64,000 nucleotides of DNA from Bauldia sp963759235 (GTDB lineage: Bacteria; Pseudomonadota; Alphaproteobacteria; Rhizobiales; Kaistiaceae). The notes under the pieces are model-generated. The model saw only the letters and a program-made list of their open reading frames with translations, was not told the DNA's origin and did no database searches. This document shows, one piece after another, positions 9,323 through 16,789 of this stretch. The DNA lies in contig CAVWYO010000008.1 in the NCBI GenBank assembly GCA_963759235.1, forward strand, positions 537,632 through 601,631. Direction: 5' to 3'. Position 1 is the stretch's first letter. Every line of letters starts with the position of its first letter. Both the position numbers and the translations under genes were made by a program.

Positions 9323-10270
9323 ATGTTCATCGTCACCGGCGGCGCCGGCTTCATCGGCTCGAACCTGGTCACCGCCCTCAACGGCCTCGGCCATGACGAC
9401 ATCCTCGTCGTCGACGACCTCACCGACGGCCACAAGTTCCGCAACATCGGCACCGCCCGGATCGCCGACTATCTCGACCGCGACGATTTTCGGCGGCGGA
9501 TCGCCGACGGCGCCGATTTCGGCCGGGTCGAGGCCGTCTTCCATCAGGGCGCCTGCACCGACACCACCGAGTGGGACGGGCGCACCATGCTCGACACCAA
9601 CTTCGCGTTCTCCAAGGAGCTCTTCGCCTGGTGCCAGGAGCGCGGCGTGCCGCTGGTCTATGCCTCGTCGGCGGCGGTCTACGGCGCGGCCGCCGAATTC
9701 AGCGAGGACATGGAGGGCCTCCGTCCGCTCAACGTCTATGGCTGGTCGAAGCTGCTCTTCGACCAGTGGGTGGCGCGCCGAAGGGGCGACCTCAAGGCGC
9801 GCGTGGTCGGTCTCCGCTACTTCAATGTTTACGGCCCCGGCGAGGCGCATAAGGGCCGCATGGCCAGCGTCGTCCACCATTTCAGCAAGCAGATCGAGGA
9901 AACCGGTGTCGTCAAGGTGTTCGCCGGCTCGCATGGCCATGGCGACGGCGAGCACCGCCGCGATTTCGTTTTTGTCGGCGACGTCGTGAAGGTCAATGTG
10001 TGGGCGTGCGGTTCGACCGAAGCGGACGGCCTCTACAATGTCGGCACCGGTGCGAGCCGGACCTTCAACGATATCGCCAGGGCGGTGATCGACTTCCACG
10101 GTCGGGGGCGGATCGAATACATCCCCTTTCCCGACGACTTGCGGGCCGCCTATCAGCCGGTCACCCAGGCCGATATCGGGCGGCTGCGGGCGGCGGGCTA
10201 CGCGGACCCCTTCGTGCCGCCTGACGTCGGGGTGCCGGAAACGCTCGGTGCCAACCCGCCGGGTGCCTGA
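9323..10270 (+). CDS. hldD: ADP-L-glycero-D-manno-heptose-6-epimerase
   Basis: Cytoplasmic short-chain dehydrogenase-type epimerase that converts ADP-D-glycero- to ADP-L-glycero-D-manno-heptose, the last step of the LPS heptose donor pathway. The NADP-binding motif is at the very N-terminus (MFIVTGGAGFIGSNLV), followed by HQGACTDTTEWDG, YASSAAVYG, the catalytic YGWSK, and the HldD-specific LRYFNVYGPGEAHKGRMASV. 315 residues. The ATG at 9323 was chosen because it puts the Rossmann motif at residue 3; the open upstream frame is unrelated. It ends convergently, 3 bases from the heptosyltransferase stop. Confidence 0.95.
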   Translation: MFIVTGGAGFIGSNLVTALNGLGHDDILVVDDLTDGHKFRNIGTARIADYLDRDDFRRRIADGADFGRVEAVFHQGACTDTTEWDGRTMLDTNFAFSKELFAWCQERGVPLVYASSAAVYGAAAEFSEDMEGLRPLNVYGWSKLLFDQWVARRRGDLKARVVGLRYFNVYGPGEAHKGRMASVVHHFSKQIEETGVVKVFAGSHGHGDGEHRRDFVFVGDVVKVNVWACGSTEADGLYNVGTGASRTFNDIARAVIDFHGRGRIEYIPFPDDLRAAYQPVTQADIGRLRAAGYADPFVPPDVGVPETLGANPPGA

Positions 10271-10273
10271 GGC

Positions 10274-11299
10274 TCAGGATGGCTCGGCCGCGGCGCGCAC
10301 CGTGTCGATGACGTCGTAGATGTCGATCGCCTGCATGCAGCAGTGGCCTCCCGGCTCGCGGTCGCAGACGCGGCGACGGCACGGCGCCTCCGGGTAGGTC
10401 GAGGCAAGGACCGTCTGGTCCTTGCCGTACGGTCCGGTGAGGCCGGGGTCGGTCGGGCCGAAGAGCCAGATGCCGGGGACCTCGAGCGCCGTGGCGAGGT
10501 GCATCAGGCCGGAATCAAGGCCGACGGCGAACGTGGCGCCGCCGATGACCCGGGCAAGATCGGCGCCTGCCAGCACCTCCGGGAGCACATGAACCCCCTG
10601 AATGTCGACGGCCAGCCGCTGGGCGCGGGCCCTTTCCTCCGGATTGCCCCATGGCAACAGAACGCTGAGGCCGCCCGCGGTGATCTCGGCAAGCAGCGCC
10701 CGCCAGTTCCGCTCCGGCCAGAGCTTGGTCTCCCAACTCGCAGAATGCACCGCGAAGACATAACGGTCGGGCAAGTCCAGGCCGGACCTGCCTTCCGGCA
10801 CCACCAAGCCGAAACGCCCCTCCCCGACCGGCAACTTGTAGCCGACGGCCGCGGCAAGCAGCCGGCGGCTCCGCTCAACCGCATGCATTGCCTGGGGAAC
10901 GGCGATCCGCCAGCGATAGAGGCGGCTCGCTGCTGGTTCGCGGGCGCTCGCCGTGTCGTAGCCGGCGACCCCGCGCCCGGCGAGCAGCGCCGGCAGGGCG
11001 CTCTTCATCAGACCCTGCATGTCGACCACCAGGTCGTAGCGGCGCGAACGGAGCGTGCGGCCGAGCCTGACAGCCTCGACCGGCAAGAGCGGCCATCGGC
11101 TCGGCGGCGAGCGGAGCCGGCGAAACGCGACGGAATGGATGGTCGCCACCGCCGGGTGAAGCGCGACGAAGGGAGCGAACGCTTCCTCCACCAGCCAGTC
11201 GATCTCCATGTCCGGCCGCGCCGCCCGCAGGTCGGTGACGGCGGGAAAGGTGTGGATGACGTCTCCGAACGAGGTGAGCTTGACGATCAGGATTCTCAT
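10274..11299 (-). CDS. Glycosyltransferase family 9, LPS heptosyltransferase (WaaC-like)
   Basis: Transfers heptose from ADP-heptose to the LPS inner core at the cytoplasmic face of the inner membrane. 341 residues with the GT9 N-terminus MRILIVKLTSFGDVIHTFPA, IDWLVEEAFAPFV, YDLVVDMQGLMKSALPALLA and the C-terminal donor site GLDSGLMHLATALEVPGIWL-FGPTDP. These look more like heptosyltransferase I than II. The start overlaps the gmhB stop (ATGA, 11296-11299). A Cys-rich tail (PCRRRVCDREPGGHCCMQ) is also seen in relatives. Part of a heptose gene block with hldD, gmhB, gmhA and hldE. Confidence 0.9.
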   Translation of the reverse strand: MRILIVKLTSFGDVIHTFPAVTDLRAARPDMEIDWLVEEAFAPFVALHPAVATIHSVAFRRLRSPPSRWPLLPVEAVRLGRTLRSRRYDLVVDMQGLMKSALPALLAGRGVAGYDTASAREPAASRLYRWRIAVPQAMHAVERSRRLLAAAVGYKLPVGEGRFGLVVPEGRSGLDLPDRYVFAVHSASWETKLWPERNWRALLAEITAGGLSVLLPWGNPEERARAQRLAVDIQGVHVLPEVLAGADLARVIGGATFAVGLDSGLMHLATALEVPGIWLFGPTDPGLTGPYGKDQTVLASTYPEAPCRRRVCDREPGGHCCMQAIDIYDVIDTVRAAAEPS

Positions 11300-11871
11300 G
11301 GCGACAGCGCCACGAGATCGTCGATCAGGTCGAGCGGGACGGACAATCGCCGGTCTCGCAGAATCTCCCTCTGCTCTCTCCCGTGGCCGGTGAGCACGTG
11401 AACGGCACGGCCGAGCCCAGCCGCGTCGGCCGCTTGAGCGTCGCTCGCCATGTCGCCGACCATGAGCGACCGGCGAAGATCGAGGTCGAGAAGGCGGGCG
11501 GCTTCGAGGAGCATGCCCGGTGCCGGCTTCCGCCAGCCGCAACCGGCGCCCTCATCCGGTGCGTGTCCGCAGGCGCACTCGGCGTCGAGCACCACGCCCT
11601 CGGCGGCAAGCAGCTCCCTCAGCCTGGCGGCGACGCGGTCGTAGTCCCTCCAGCCGAAATGGCCGCGCCCGACGCCCGACTGGTTGGTGATCAGCACCAG
11701 AGCGTATCCTGCTTCGGCGAACCGGCGGAGAACCCCTGCAGCGTTCGGCAACAAGGTCAAACGGTCCGGATCGGACAAGTAGCCGGGATCGTCGACCAAC
11801 GTCCCGTCACGATCGACGAACAGCGCCGGGCATGATCGGCGAGGCGCCGGCGCGAGATGGACGCGATGCAT
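11296..11871 (-). CDS. gmhB: D-glycero-beta-D-manno-heptose 1,7-bisphosphate 7-phosphatase
   Basis: HAD-superfamily phosphatase that removes the C7 phosphate from heptose 1,7-bisphosphate between the two activities of HldE. The nucleophile motif is FVDRDGTLVDD, followed by PGYLSDPDRLTLLPNAAGVL, LITNQSGVGRGHF and the Cys/His zinc loop (CACGHAPDEGAGCGWRKPAP), then LMVGDMASDAQAADAAGLG. The ATG at 11871 gives a 191-residue protein of normal GmhB size; the frame continues upstream without similarity. Four-base overlap with the heptosyltransferase start and a 17-base gap to gmhA point to one transcript. Confidence 0.9.
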   Translation of the reverse strand: MHRVHLAPAPRRSCPALFVDRDGTLVDDPGYLSDPDRLTLLPNAAGVLRRFAEAGYALVLITNQSGVGRGHFGWRDYDRVAARLRELLAAEGVVLDAECACGHAPDEGAGCGWRKPAPGMLLEAARLLDLDLRRSLMVGDMASDAQAADAAGLGRAVHVLTGHGREQREILRDRRLSVPLDLIDDLVALSP

Positions 11872-11888
11872 CTCGTCGCCCACTCCGT

Positions 11889-12554
11889 TCACCGGGTTTC
11901 GGTGAAAGCGTCGTCGATCGCCGCGCAGAGCAGATGGCCGAGGAAGATATGGACCTCCTGGATGTGCGCTGTGTTCTCCGCCGGCACGATCAGGCAATGG
12001 TCGGCGAGGTGGCGCGCAGCGACCTCCCCACCGCCGCGCCCGGTGAGACAGGCCGTCGCCAGCCCCGCCTCGCGAGCTGCGACGAGCGCGGCGACGACGT
12101 TCGGCGAATTGCCGGAGGTGGTCAGTCCGATGAGCAGATCGCCGGGACGGCCGAGCGCTTCCACCTGGCGGGCAAAGACACGGTCATAGCCGAGATCGTT
12201 GCTTGCCGCCGTCAGGGCCGAGGTGTCCGTGGTCAGCGCGATCGCCGGCAAACCCCGACGCTCGGTCTCGAAGCGCACGGTGCATTCGGTGGCGATGTGC
12301 TGAGCATCGGCCGCACTGCCGCCATTGCCGCAAAGCAGAAGCTTGCCCCCGGCGCCAAGCACCGATATAGCCGCTTCGGCGAGGACAGCCGTCGGCTCCA
12401 GCAGGCCGCGCGAGCGCTGGAATGTGGCGAGGTGTTCGCCGAAGCGGCGGTCGAATTGGTCCGCCAGCGTGGCGCGGTCGGGTTTCAATTGCGAATCGGC
12501 CTTCAAGGGAATTGGCAGGAAAACAGTCCAAACGGCGATGGATGCTAGCGTCAT
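11889..12554 (-). CDS. gmhA: Sedoheptulose 7-phosphate isomerase
   Basis: Isomerises sedoheptulose 7-phosphate to D-glycero-D-manno-heptose 7-phosphate, the first step to ADP-heptose. SIS-domain motifs are clear: GAGGKLLLCGNGGSAADAQH, then TTDTSALTAASNDLGYDRVF, LIGLTTSGNSPNVVAAL and the C-terminal helix NTAHIQEVHIFLGHLLC. The first 25 or so residues from the ATG at 12554 resemble nothing in the family, and that start would overlap the divergent hldE start by 17 bases. A TTG start near 12506 or 12488 is an alternative that gives about 198-204 residues, closer to the family. Head-to-head with hldE. Confidence 0.88.
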   Translation of the reverse strand: MTLASIAVWTVFLPIPLKADSQLKPDRATLADQFDRRFGEHLATFQRSRGLLEPTAVLAEAAISVLGAGGKLLLCGNGGSAADAQHIATECTVRFETERRGLPAIALTTDTSALTAASNDLGYDRVFARQVEALGRPGDLLIGLTTSGNSPNVVAALVAAREAGLATACLTGRGGGEVAARHLADHCLIVPAENTAHIQEVHIFLGHLLCAAIDDAFTETR

Positions 12555-14004
12555 AGACCGTCTCGCTCAAGCCAACGTGCTCGTCGTCGGCGATGTGCTC
12601 CTCGACCAATTCGTCGAAGGCACGGTTGCGCGGGTATCGCCCGAGGCGCCGGTTCCGGTCCTCAACCACGCCGCCGAGCGGGTGCTCCTCGGCGGCGCCG
12701 GCAACGTCGCGGCCAACGTGCTCGCCTATGGCGCGGCGGTGACCCTCGTCGGCGTGGCCGGCGACGACACCGCGGCAGAGGAACTCCGTCGTCATTGCGC
12801 CGCCCACGTTCGGATGAACTGCCAGCTGGTGGCGGACGCCAGCCGGCCGACGAGCGTCAAGACGCGCTATCTGAGCGACTGGCAGCAACTTCTCAGGGTC
12901 GACACGGAAGCGGTTCACGACTTGCCGGCGGCGGTCGCCGGCCAGGTGCTTGCCGCCGCGCGTGAAGCCCTCGCCGAGGCGGACATCGTCATCCTTTCCG
13001 ACTATGCCAAGGGCGTGCTTGGCGAGGCGATGATCGCCAGCCTGATCGACGCGGCACGCCGGGCTGCGGTGCCGGTCATTGTCGACCCGAAGAAGGCCGC
13101 GGCGAACGTCTTCTCCGGGGCGACGCTGCTCACCCCGAACAGCCACGAGCTCGAACGCTTCTCCGGACTGCCGGTCGACAGCGACGAAGCCGCGGGAACC
13201 GCCTGCCGCCGCGTTCTCGACGCCGCCGCGATCGAGGCGATCCTTGTAACGCGCGGCCGGGCCGGCATGACGCTGGTCCAACGCGGCGGCGAGCCCTTCC
13301 ACGTAAGGGCGGAGAGCCGCCGCGTTTTCGACGTGACCGGCGCCGGCGACACGGTGGTGGCGACGCTGGCCGTGGCCATCGCCGCCGGCGTGCCGATCAC
13401 CGACGCGGTGCGGATCGCCAACGCCGCCGCCGGCGTCGCGGTCGCCAAGCCGGGAACCGCCATCGTTCATCCCCGCGAATTAAAGCAGGCGCTCGGCATC
13501 GAAGCGGCGGCCAGCGTCATGTCGCGGCAGGAGGCGCTCGCTCAGATCGCCGATTGGAAGACCCAGGGCCTGGTCGTCGGCTTCACCAATGGCTGTTTCG
13601 ATCTCCTCCATCGCGGCCATCTCTACTCGCTGGAGCAGGCGTCGCGACGGGTCGACCGGTTGGTGGTCGGCGTCAACGACGATGCCTCGGCGGTGCGCCT
13701 CAAGGGGCCTGGACGGCCCGTGCAGGACCTCGCCACCCGCGCCGGCGTCCTTGCCGCCGTGCGGTTCGTGGATTTGGTCGTGCCGTTCGACGAGGACACA
13801 CCGGCCGACCTCATCGCCGCCATCCTGCCGGACGTGCTCTTCAAGGGAGCCGATTATGCGGAGAGCGAGGTCGTCGGAGCCGATATCGTCAAGGCGAATG
13901 GCGGTCGGGTCGAGCTGATCCCGCTTCTTCCCGGCCACTCGACGAGCGGCACGGTGGACCGCGTGCTTGCCGACGCGCGGCGATTGGTGGGCGGTCAGGT
14001 CTGA
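12538..14004 (+). CDS. hldE: Bifunctional heptose 7-phosphate kinase / heptose 1-phosphate adenylyltransferase
   Basis: Carries out the kinase and ADP-transfer steps of ADP-heptose synthesis. 488 residues. The N-terminal ribokinase-like domain has VLVVGDVLLDQFVEGTVARV, GGAGNVAANVLAYGA and the catalytic GAGDTVVATLAVAI. The C-terminal nucleotidyltransferase domain begins around residue 345 with GFTNGCFDLLHRGHLYSLEQ, where HRGH is the HxGH-type site, and ends with PGHSTSGTVDRVL. The ATG at 12538 puts the kinase motif at the usual distance. It is convergent with, and overlaps by 10 bases, the end of the first FadR-type regulator. Confidence 0.95.
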   Translation: MDASVIDRLAQANVLVVGDVLLDQFVEGTVARVSPEAPVPVLNHAAERVLLGGAGNVAANVLAYGAAVTLVGVAGDDTAAEELRRHCAAHVRMNCQLVADASRPTSVKTRYLSDWQQLLRVDTEAVHDLPAAVAGQVLAAAREALAEADIVILSDYAKGVLGEAMIASLIDAARRAAVPVIVDPKKAAANVFSGATLLTPNSHELERFSGLPVDSDEAAGTACRRVLDAAAIEAILVTRGRAGMTLVQRGGEPFHVRAESRRVFDVTGAGDTVVATLAVAIAAGVPITDAVRIANAAAGVAVAKPGTAIVHPRELKQALGIEAAASVMSRQEALAQIADWKTQGLVVGFTNGCFDLLHRGHLYSLEQASRRVDRLVVGVNDDASAVRLKGPGRPVQDLATRAGVLAAVRFVDLVVPFDEDTPADLIAAILPDVLFKGADYAESEVVGADIVKANGGRVELIPLLPGHSTSGTVDRVLADARRLVGGQV

Positions 14005-14729
14005 TCGGGCGAGCCTGCCTGCCGGCTCTTGATCCGGCGGATGCCGGTGTGAGCGACACCGAGCGTCTTCTCCATGGCCTGCCGTGCTCTGACCGGATCG
14101 CCGGCGGCGATTCCCTCGTAGATCGCGTCGTGCTGAGCGAGCGCCTCTTCGATCGATGCAGCCAGATTCCCCTGTTCCCGGAAGCTTGCTTCCAGCAACG
14201 GTGCCAGGATGCGACTGAGCCGGTCGATCAGAACATTGCCGCTGGCGGCGAAGATCGCGACGTGAAATTCCACGTCGGCGGCATACCGCGCCGGCTCGGT
14301 TTGAGCCTCGTGCATCGCCCGCAACGCCGCGCGAATCCGGGCAATGTTCTCCGGTTTGCCGCGGGTGGCCGCCAGGGCCGCCGCCCCCGGTTCGATCAAC
14401 AGGCGGAGCTCTATCAGATCGGCCAGAAAATCCGGCGACAGCGCGGCGGGCGAGTGCCAGGCAAGCACGTCCGGGTCGAGCAGGTTCCAATTGCAGCGCG
14501 AGGTGATGAATGTCCCCGCCCGGCGCCGCGTATGGATCAATCCCTTGGCGGCGAGAACCTTGAGAGCTTCGCGAATGGCCTGCCGGCTGACGCCGTATCT
14601 CGCCGCCAGTTCAGCTTCCCGCGGCAAGGCCTCGCCTTCGGCGATCTGCCCGGAGGCGATCTTGCGGCCGATCTCGTGGGCGACGCGGCCATGCAGGACA
14701 GCCGATGGATAGAGCTGGGTGGGGATCAC
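13995..14729 (-). CDS. FadR-subfamily GntR transcriptional regulator (copy A)
   Basis: 244-residue repressor-type protein. The winged helix is about residues 10-80 (LHGRVAHEIGRKIASGQIAE; GVSRQAIREALKVLAAKGLI), followed by an all-helical FCD ligand domain with LIELRLLIEPGAAALAA and metal-ligand-type residues in VEFHVAIFAASGN. It is closely similar over its whole length to the next upstream gene (copy B) and only 14 bases separate them, so they look like a tandem duplication in one transcript. FadR-type regulators commonly answer to sugar acids or organic acids; the target here is unknown. iolE/iolD, next upstream on the same strand, are possible targets. Confidence 0.87.
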   Translation of the reverse strand: MIPTQLYPSAVLHGRVAHEIGRKIASGQIAEGEALPREAELAARYGVSRQAIREALKVLAAKGLIHTRRRAGTFITSRCNWNLLDPDVLAWHSPAALSPDFLADLIELRLLIEPGAAALAATRGKPENIARIRAALRAMHEAQTEPARYAADVEFHVAIFAASGNVLIDRLSRILAPLLEASFREQGNLAASIEEALAQHDAIYEGIAAGDPVRARQAMEKTLGVAHTGIRRIKSRQAGSPDQT

Positions 14730-14743
14730 GTCAATTTCGCTCG

Positions 14744-15532
14744 CTAGGGATAATAGACGATTTGCGACCGCACATCGTCATTGATCGTCACACGAGCCTC
14801 GCTCTGCCGTTTCAGTTCGGCAATCTCGTCCATGGAGACCGACAGCACGCGCTCCATGGCGTCTCTTGCGGCTTCCGCGTCGCCATCGGCGATCGCTCGA
14901 TAGATGGCCTCATGGTTGTCGATCGCATCGTCGACGGACGTCGTAACGGAGTTCTGCAGGCCAAAGCTGGCCTGCAGAAGCGGAGCAATGATCGTGCTCA
15001 TTCGATCGATCAGCGAATTGCCGCTCGCCGCAAACACGGCAACGTGGAAGGCGACGTCCCCCGCGTCGAACAGACGCAGGTCGTGCCGGCCCCTTTTCAT
15101 CTTGTCCAGGGCGGCGCCGATCCTTGCGCATTGTTGGGACGTCGCACGGTGGGCGGCCAGTTCCGCTGCCGAGGGCTCGATCAGAAACCGCAATTCGATC
15201 AGGTCGCTGAGAAAGTCGGGGGTGACACCAGCCGGTCCATGCCAGGCGAGTACGTCGGGATCGAGCAGGTTCCAATTGCGACGCGGCGCCACCACCGTCC
15301 CGATCCGCCGCCGTGCCGCGATCAGGCCCTTTGCGGCCAGGACTTTCAGCGCTTCGCGGACAGCCTGGCGGCTGACATCATGCGTTTCTGCAAGCTCCTC
15401 CTCATGCGGCAACAGCTCCCCTTCGGCGATCGCACCGGAGACGATCTGCCGACCGATCTCGTGAGCAACTCGACCATGTAATCCAGCCGCGGGATAGAGG
15501 CGATCGACTATCAAAAAAACCTTGTCATCCAA
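14744..15532 (-). CDS. FadR-subfamily GntR transcriptional regulator (copy B)
   Basis: 262-residue paralogue of copy A. Shared blocks include LHGRVAHEIGR, VSRQA(I/V)REALKVLAAKGLI and NWNLLDPDVLAWHxPA; the FCD domain has LIELRFLIEPSAAELAAHRA and VAFHVAVFAASGNSLIDRMS. The N-terminus MDDKVFLIVDRLYPAAG is about 9 residues longer than copy A; a downstream start is possible. First gene of the pair, so the promoter should lie in 15533-15600, which is A/T-rich (around 15530-15560). Two nearly alike FadR proteins in tandem suggest either a recent duplication or regulators of two related effectors. Confidence 0.86.
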   Translation of the reverse strand: MDDKVFLIVDRLYPAAGLHGRVAHEIGRQIVSGAIAEGELLPHEEELAETHDVSRQAVREALKVLAAKGLIAARRRIGTVVAPRRNWNLLDPDVLAWHGPAGVTPDFLSDLIELRFLIEPSAAELAAHRATSQQCARIGAALDKMKRGRHDLRLFDAGDVAFHVAVFAASGNSLIDRMSTIIAPLLQASFGLQNSVTTSVDDAIDNHEAIYRAIADGDAEAARDAMERVLSVSMDEIAELKRQSEARVTINDDVRSQIVYYP

Positions 15533-15877
15533 AGAAATGAGAACGTTTACATCAAACTTAACAGTGATCCGTCGAAAGGTCTAGCGGCGACGAAGGCGGT
15601 CAGCCGTCCGCCATTCCGGCCTTCGGGCGCGCCCGCGCGGCACCTGGCGGTCAAAAATCGGCACCGCCGAGCCCCGTCATCATGGCCTGCCGAGCGGCCG
15701 CTCCCTTCAGCCTTTGCCTACCACTTGGCGCCCTCGGTGCGGCGGCGCATCCGGAGCGTGTACTCTCCCGGAATGTCCATCGGGCCCGCATCGAGGCCCA
15801 TCACACGAATTTGATCCGGCATCCGGATGTGAGGCGACGGTCCCTCCTCGGAGCCGACAGCCCTGCCCTCCTTCGCC
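15533..15877. other. Intergenic region between gntR copy B and iolE
   Basis: 345 bases between the GntR pair and iolE. 15533-15570 is relatively A/T-rich and is the likely GntR promoter. No FadR-type palindrome could be identified with confidence. The only coding candidate is the small minus-strand frame listed at 15718-15822. Confidence 0.5.
15718..15822 (-). CDS. Possible small ORF downstream of iolE (34 aa), unknown
   Basis: A 34-residue frame starting MPDQIRVMGLDAGPMDIPGE and ending in Lys-Trp-stop. A purine-rich GAGGAGGG stretch lies about 15 bases upstream, too far for a good ribosome binding site. The composition is protein-like (amphipathic start, Arg-rich end), and the open frame extends upstream without a start, so it may be the tail of a decayed gene. 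No family recognised. Confidence 0.25.
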   Translation of the reverse strand: MPDQIRVMGLDAGPMDIPGEYTLRMRRRTEGAKW

Positions 15878-16786
15878 TCAGACGATCTTGTACCCCGCCG
15901 CCTCGAAAGAGGCCGTCAGATGCCGGCGCCCCATGAGGGAATATTCATAGGGCGGAGCCTTGGCAGGGTCCTGCTCGGCCTCGACCACCGCCCAGCCCTC
16001 ATAGCCGATATCGGCAAGCACCCGCGCGAAGGCGTGGAAATCGATGAAGCCGTCGCCCGGCACCGTGAACACCCCGTCGAGCACCGCGGAGAGAAAGCTC
16101 TGGTCCCTCTGGCGAACGGTCTTCAGGACCTCCCAGCGCAAATCCTTGCAGTGAACGTGGTTGATGCGGCGGGCGTGCTTGCGGGTGACCTCGACGATGT
16201 CGCCCCCGGCGAATGTAAGGTGGCCGGTGTCGACCAGGAGGCCGACCGCCCTGCCGGTATGCGCCATCAGGAGGTCGATCTCGCGCTGGGTCTCGATGAC
16301 CGTCCCCATGTGATGGTGATAGGTCATCGGCACGCCGTAGTCGGCCATCCACTCGGCAAGCTCGGTCAGCTTGCGGCCATAGGCGAGGAAGTCCTCGTCG
16401 GCGAGGTGCGGCCGCGACGACAGCGGCGCCTCCATTCGGTTCTGCACCGTGCCGGTGGTCTCGGCATAGACATAGGCCGGGGCGCCGAGCGCCTTGTAGG
16501 TGTCGATCTGCGCCATCATGCGGTCGCGCTCCGCTTTGACGGAGCGCTTGAGCAGTTCGCCGGAGAACCAGCCGGAGACGAGTTCCAGCCGATGCTTCTT
16601 GAGGATCGGCCCGAGGACCTTGGGGTCCATCGGGAATTTGACCCCGGTCTCGGTCCCGGTGAAGCCCGCCTTCCTGGTTTCCTTCAGGCAGGTTTCGAGG
16701 CTGGTTTCGCCGCCGAGCTCGAGCATGTCGTTGTTCGACCAGGCGATCGGCGCAACGCCGAGATGGATGGGCCCTGCCGTCGGCAT
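15878..16786 (-). CDS. iolE: myo-Inosose-2 dehydratase
   Basis: Dehydrates scyllo-inosose (2-keto-myo-inositol) to 3D-(3,5/4)-trihydroxycyclohexane-1,2-dione, the substrate of IolD. 302 residues, TIM-barrel xylose-isomerase-like fold. Family landmarks are HLGVAPIAWSNNDMLELGGE, FTGTETGVKFP, YHHHMGTVIE (metal-ligand region), VDTGHLTFAGGD, INHVHCKDLRW and WAVVEAEQDPAKAPPYEYS. The gene starts 3 bases after the iolD stop, so the pair is one operon. Other inositol genes (iolB, iolC, iolG, iolA) are not in this window, although two Gfo/Idh/MocA oxidoreductases lie downstream. Confidence 0.95.
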   Translation of the reverse strand: MPTAGPIHLGVAPIAWSNNDMLELGGETSLETCLKETRKAGFTGTETGVKFPMDPKVLGPILKKHRLELVSGWFSGELLKRSVKAERDRMMAQIDTYKALGAPAYVYAETTGTVQNRMEAPLSSRPHLADEDFLAYGRKLTELAEWMADYGVPMTYHHHMGTVIETQREIDLLMAHTGRAVGLLVDTGHLTFAGGDIVEVTRKHARRINHVHCKDLRWEVLKTVRQRDQSFLSAVLDGVFTVPGDGFIDFHAFARVLADIGYEGWAVVEAEQDPAKAPPYEYSLMGRRHLTASFEAAGYKIV

Positions 16787-16789
16787 CGG

